From Bacteroidota bacterium (lineage in GTDB: Bacteria; Bacteroidota; Ignavibacteria; UBA10030; UBA6906), in the NCBI GenBank assembly GCA_030835135.1, contig JAUQWO010000057.1:41771-105770 (forward strand): a stretch of 64,000 nucleotides of DNA. Direction: 5' to 3'. Below the pieces are notes generated by a model. It saw only the letters and a list, made by a program, of their open reading frames with translations, was not told where the DNA came from and searched no databases. The translations under genes were made by a program, and so were the position numbers. Of this stretch, positions 61,383 to 64,000 are shown piece after piece; the stretch's first letter is position 1, and the number at the start of each line of letters is the position of its first letter.

Positions 61383-62135
61383 CTACCGCACAAAAACGAA
61401 CGCGTGGTTCTCGAACGCCGGCAGATCGGAAAAGCGGCCGTAGTTCCTGGAGAAGACCTCGCGGAACCCGAGGCCCTTCATATGCGCCCGCAGATCGGCA
61501 TCCGTGATCCCCCACTGGAACACGTTGTGGATGTCACGCCACGGCTTGCCGTACTCCGGATGGATCTCGTCGGCATGCGCGTACACATGACGGTACACCT
61601 CATCGCGTCCCTTCGGCGCCACGGCGATATACTCTTCCAGCGGTAAGGAGGTGAGGCGGACCGTTGCCGGTCCCTTCACCCACTGCTGGTTGTAGATGGT
61701 GATGCAGGAGGAGTTCTGCGCATACCGCGCAAGGACGTCGGTCCAGGAGGGATTCGCCTGATGCAGCAGAACGTCGAAGAAGAAGATCACGTCCACCGGC
61801 CCAACCTGCGCGGCCACATCCTCCTTCGTGAAGTCGCCCGTGATCAACCGGAGCTGCCGCCCGGCCTCCAGCTCCGCCCGGACGGCCGGCGGGAAGTCCG
61901 TATCCACGAGCGTGCCGAGCCGGATGTTCTTCTGCTTCGCGGCATACCGTGCATACCCCCCGTTCACCTTCCACACACCGCCCAGATCGGCGAATGTGGA
62001 CGCCTCCGGACGGATGTGGCGGAACACATGATCGATGAGACGGAGTTTGTCGGTGTCGACGTAGATGTTATAGCCCATGAGAACGCTGGGCAGGTTGCGG
62101 ACAACTTTCCGCAGGCGGTGCATGTTCAGTTGCAT
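61383..62135 (-). CDS. Class I SAM-dependent methyltransferase-like protein
   Basis: The 250-residue protein has a SAM-binding pattern with a modified motif I (TFADLGGVWKVNGGYARYAAKQ) and an acidic motif II end (LGTLVDTDFPPAVRAELEA). Motif IV-like VGPVDVIFFFDVLLHQANPSW follows, then a C-terminal part with FQWGITDADLRAHMKGLGF. The substrate is unknown; small-molecule or glycan methylation are options. The ATG at 62135 has AGGG upstream. Confidence 0.78.
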   Translation of the reverse strand: MQLNMHRLRKVVRNLPSVLMGYNIYVDTDKLRLIDHVFRHIRPEASTFADLGGVWKVNGGYARYAAKQKNIRLGTLVDTDFPPAVRAELEAGRQLRLITGDFTKEDVAAQVGPVDVIFFFDVLLHQANPSWTDVLARYAQNSSCITIYNQQWVKGPATVRLTSLPLEEYIAVAPKGRDEVYRHVYAHADEIHPEYGKPWRDIHNVFQWGITDADLRAHMKGLGFREVFSRNYGRFSDLPAFENHAFVFVR

Positions 62136-62272
62136 GGAACAACCCTGAGGTGATCTTCGCTGGCGTGGGTCACGACGCATCCCGCATCAATGGCCATGAT
62201 GACCAATATACTCCATTGCATATGAGAAATGCCACCGGGGGCCCGTGCCGGATCACCCCACACGACGGACGA

Positions 62273-63157
62273 TCATGCCCCATCGCTTTCGCCATCCTCC
62301 CGGTTCTTCCAGTCGGTGGCTTTCTGCACGGCGATCAGCGCGGCGCCGATGATCGCACAGATGCTCCCTGCAAGGATCGATCCGCGCGTCATCTCCGCCG
62401 TGATCACCGGATCGACGCCCTTCATCTGTGCGGCGAACTGCGGCGCAGCCATCATCTGCTGAATCACGACGCCGAGCATGAGAAGCTGTCCACCCACAAC
62501 CGCCATGAGGACGCCGAGCACGATCGCCGAGCGGCTCCAACCCCAGAAATACAATGCAGGCACGACGAACAACGCCGAGATGAACATCATGATGCCCGTC
62601 AGCACGAATGCCCCGGCGCCGAGATCGGGGAGAGCCCCGAGAATGAGGAAGCCCGTCGTGAGGATCATCGCCGCGGGGACCATGAGGGCGATACTCGCGA
62701 TCCTCCGGCCCACGTTCACCGGCGCCCCCGCAGGGGACCCGGATGCCGCAGGGGCGGGCAGGAACGCGGGGTCATTCGCAAAGTACGCGACAACATCCCG
62801 GCGCATCAGGAGCGCGACGATGCCGGCGTAGAAGACCAGCCCCAGGGCGATGATCCCGCCCATCGTGAAGCCGTACAACGCATAGGCCGCGAGCGACTGC
62901 AACGGAGAGGCCACGATATAGAGCCATCGGCCCCACCCCCGCCGTGCCAGCATTGCTCCGCCGGCGATGCCCTGGATCACCGCGCTGATGACGCTGAAGG
63001 CGATCATGCCCCAGGGGGGAATGACCGCCGAAGCAAGCATCTGACTGCTGAGCGGGTTGCTCAGCGCCGCAGGCGCCATCGCGATGTTGAGCATCGCCGA
63101 GATGACAAGGAACCAGCAAAGAATGGTGAGGATCAGAGGACGGGGAACGGCGTTCAT
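62273..63157 (-). CDS. Multi-pass membrane protein, unknown function
   Basis: The 294-residue protein has about eight hydrophobic segments: LILTILCWFLVISAMLNIAM, GMIAFSVISAVIQGIAGGAML, YALYGFTMGGIIALGLVFYAGIVAL, then, after a Pro/Ala-rich cytosolic loop (DPAFLPAPAASGSPAGAPV), four more. No transporter or enzyme motif was recognised. The ATG at 63157 starts MNAVPRPLIL, which gives the first helix directly. It lies in the leftward series before the C_GCAxxG_C_C gene. Confidence 0.72.
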   Translation of the reverse strand: MNAVPRPLILTILCWFLVISAMLNIAMAPAALSNPLSSQMLASAVIPPWGMIAFSVISAVIQGIAGGAMLARRGWGRWLYIVASPLQSLAAYALYGFTMGGIIALGLVFYAGIVALLMRRDVVAYFANDPAFLPAPAASGSPAGAPVNVGRRIASIALMVPAAMILTTGFLILGALPDLGAGAFVLTGIMMFISALFVVPALYFWGWSRSAIVLGVLMAVVGGQLLMLGVVIQQMMAAPQFAAQMKGVDPVITAEMTRGSILAGSICAIIGAALIAVQKATDWKNREDGESDGA

Positions 63158-63402
63158 CGCGACAGGGTCTCCAGCATGGTCGTGCGCGCCGCGCGGTAGA
63201 CGGCGACGTCGGTGGTGTACTCGGTATAACTCCGGAACACGCTCCCGATCACGCGCGCCGCGGCCGCGCCGTCGCGCTGCTTCAGCGCTGCACGCAGAGT
63301 GACTCCGGGACGACACATCACAAGCGGAACGAAGGGGCGGGTCACACCCATGCTGTTCCTCGGATCGTGGTGTCGGGCCAACGGTGTGGCGGAGTGGTCA
63401 TT

Positions 63403-63849
63403 TCATACTGGCTGCGCAAGCAGGTCTTCCACGATCTGTGCGGCATCGCGTACACAGGGTGTGCAGATCGTCTCGCGCAATTTGTGCTGTGCATGCGCGG
63501 CTCGCCCCTCCTCGGTATTGAGGTCCACCTTCAAGAGTGAGCGGCACGTGGTCTCCCCGTGCAGACCGACGAAGCGTTTCTGGAATTCCCGGAACGCCGC
63601 CGTTGTGGCGTCCTTCGCCTTCGTGGCATCGGGCTCGCGGGCGCCGATGGTGATGCCGAGTGCCATACATGCGCCGGTGATGGCACCGCAGGTGCCCTGA
63701 AGCCGCGCCATACCGCCACCGAAACCGGCGGCGATGTCGGATGCCGTTGTGGAGCTTACGCCATGGTCTGCCGCAAACGGGATGAGCACGGCCTGCGCGC
63801 AATTGGCATGGTCGCGGAACAATTGTTCTGCTGAGGCTGCTTTGGACAT
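63403..63849 (-). CDS. C_GCAxxG_C_C family (redox-Cys) protein
   Basis: The 148-residue protein (MSKAASAEQLFRDHANCAQA) has the family Cys set: NCAQAVLIPFA, GGGMARLQGTCGAITGACMALGI, TTCRSLLKVDL and RETICTPCVRDAAQIVEDLL. The GTCGAITGAC core gives the family name. Members are thought to be redox-active or metal-binding and are often encoded near electron-transfer genes; the role here is unknown. The ATG at 63849 has GGGGGG upstream. Confidence 0.88.
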   Translation of the reverse strand: MSKAASAEQLFRDHANCAQAVLIPFAADHGVSSTTASDIAAGFGGGMARLQGTCGAITGACMALGITIGAREPDATKAKDATTAAFREFQKRFVGLHGETTCRSLLKVDLNTEEGRAAHAQHKLRETICTPCVRDAAQIVEDLLAQPV

Positions 63850-63972
63850 GAAACCCCCCACACAGTCTGAATGGATGGAAACGCTGTTACAACATGCAGG
63901 AAATTGTGCCGAAAATCAACGGGCGGACCCGCGCCTGTCAGGAGAACGATCCTGCATCCCGGATGGTTGTGC

Positions 63973-63996
63973 GGGCGGTGCATGCACCGCCCCTAC
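63973..63996. repeat. GCATGC-centred palindrome at the right edge
   Basis: GGGCGGTGCATGCACCGCCC (63973-63992) is a perfect palindrome followed by CTAC, identical to the centre of the 28-bp copy at 44147-44174. It suggests the family continues beyond the window. Confidence 0.9.
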
Positions 63997-64000
63997 AAAG

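Overview
The window looks like a chromosome segment of a GC-rich member of the Fibrobacterota-Chlorobi-Bacteroidota group, most plausibly the Ignavibacteria side. The best clue is two large secreted proteins (2389-5895 and 59482-61113, both minus) whose C-termini carry the type IX secretion sorting signature FALLQNYPNPFNP followed by a beta-rich tail ending in G-V-Y-F/Y-Y-R. The host lifestyle suggested is polysaccharide-degrading. The window encodes a GH-A clan hydrolase, a GH18 chitinase-like enzyme, a GH106-like rhamnosidase, an alpha/alpha-barrel glycosidase and a pectate-lyase-like beta-helix protein, all with export signals. No rRNA, tRNA or CRISPR array was recognised.

Layout. 1-14.1 kb: host genes, including a stand-alone caspase-like protease, a DUF4160 / DUF2442-XRE pair resembling a toxin-antitoxin module, and an M1 aminopeptidase. 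14.1-18.7 kb: a graveyard of insertion sequences. It holds an IS3-family element, a fossil of another IS3-type orfA, a fossil IS110 left end with RNA-like hairpins, and an IS256-family element split by a second IS3-family element that left a 3-bp target duplication. 18.9-25.4 kb: a two-gene operon of lower GC encoding a 1584-residue protein (GHKL ATPase, two phosphoribosyltransferase-like modules, second GHKL-like domain) and a receiver-HD protein. This is the best candidate for an undescribed system. 25.4-26.45 kb: gene-poor, hairpin-rich DNA plus the fossil N-terminus of an adenine methyltransferase. 26.45-28.99 kb: an IS21-family element with a frameshifted istA. 29.2-32.5 kb: a compact restriction-modification operon (cytosine-5 methyltransferase, PD-(D/E)XK nuclease, Fe-S mismatch glycosylase). 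33.3-64 kb: host genes again.

In the last part, glycan-related secreted enzymes are mixed with a hybrid sensor kinase, a zinc-flavoured cluster (cupin, small ferredoxin-like-fold protein, free-standing CZB domain, CDF transporter), an uncharacterised pair of 1035- and 577-residue proteins, and many small conserved proteins. Palindromic repeats centred on GCATGC recur between genes from 44 kb to the right edge. The overall reading is a carbohydrate-foraging host chromosome interrupted at 14-33 kb by a defence/mobile-element island in which IS traffic has already destroyed at least one methyltransferase.
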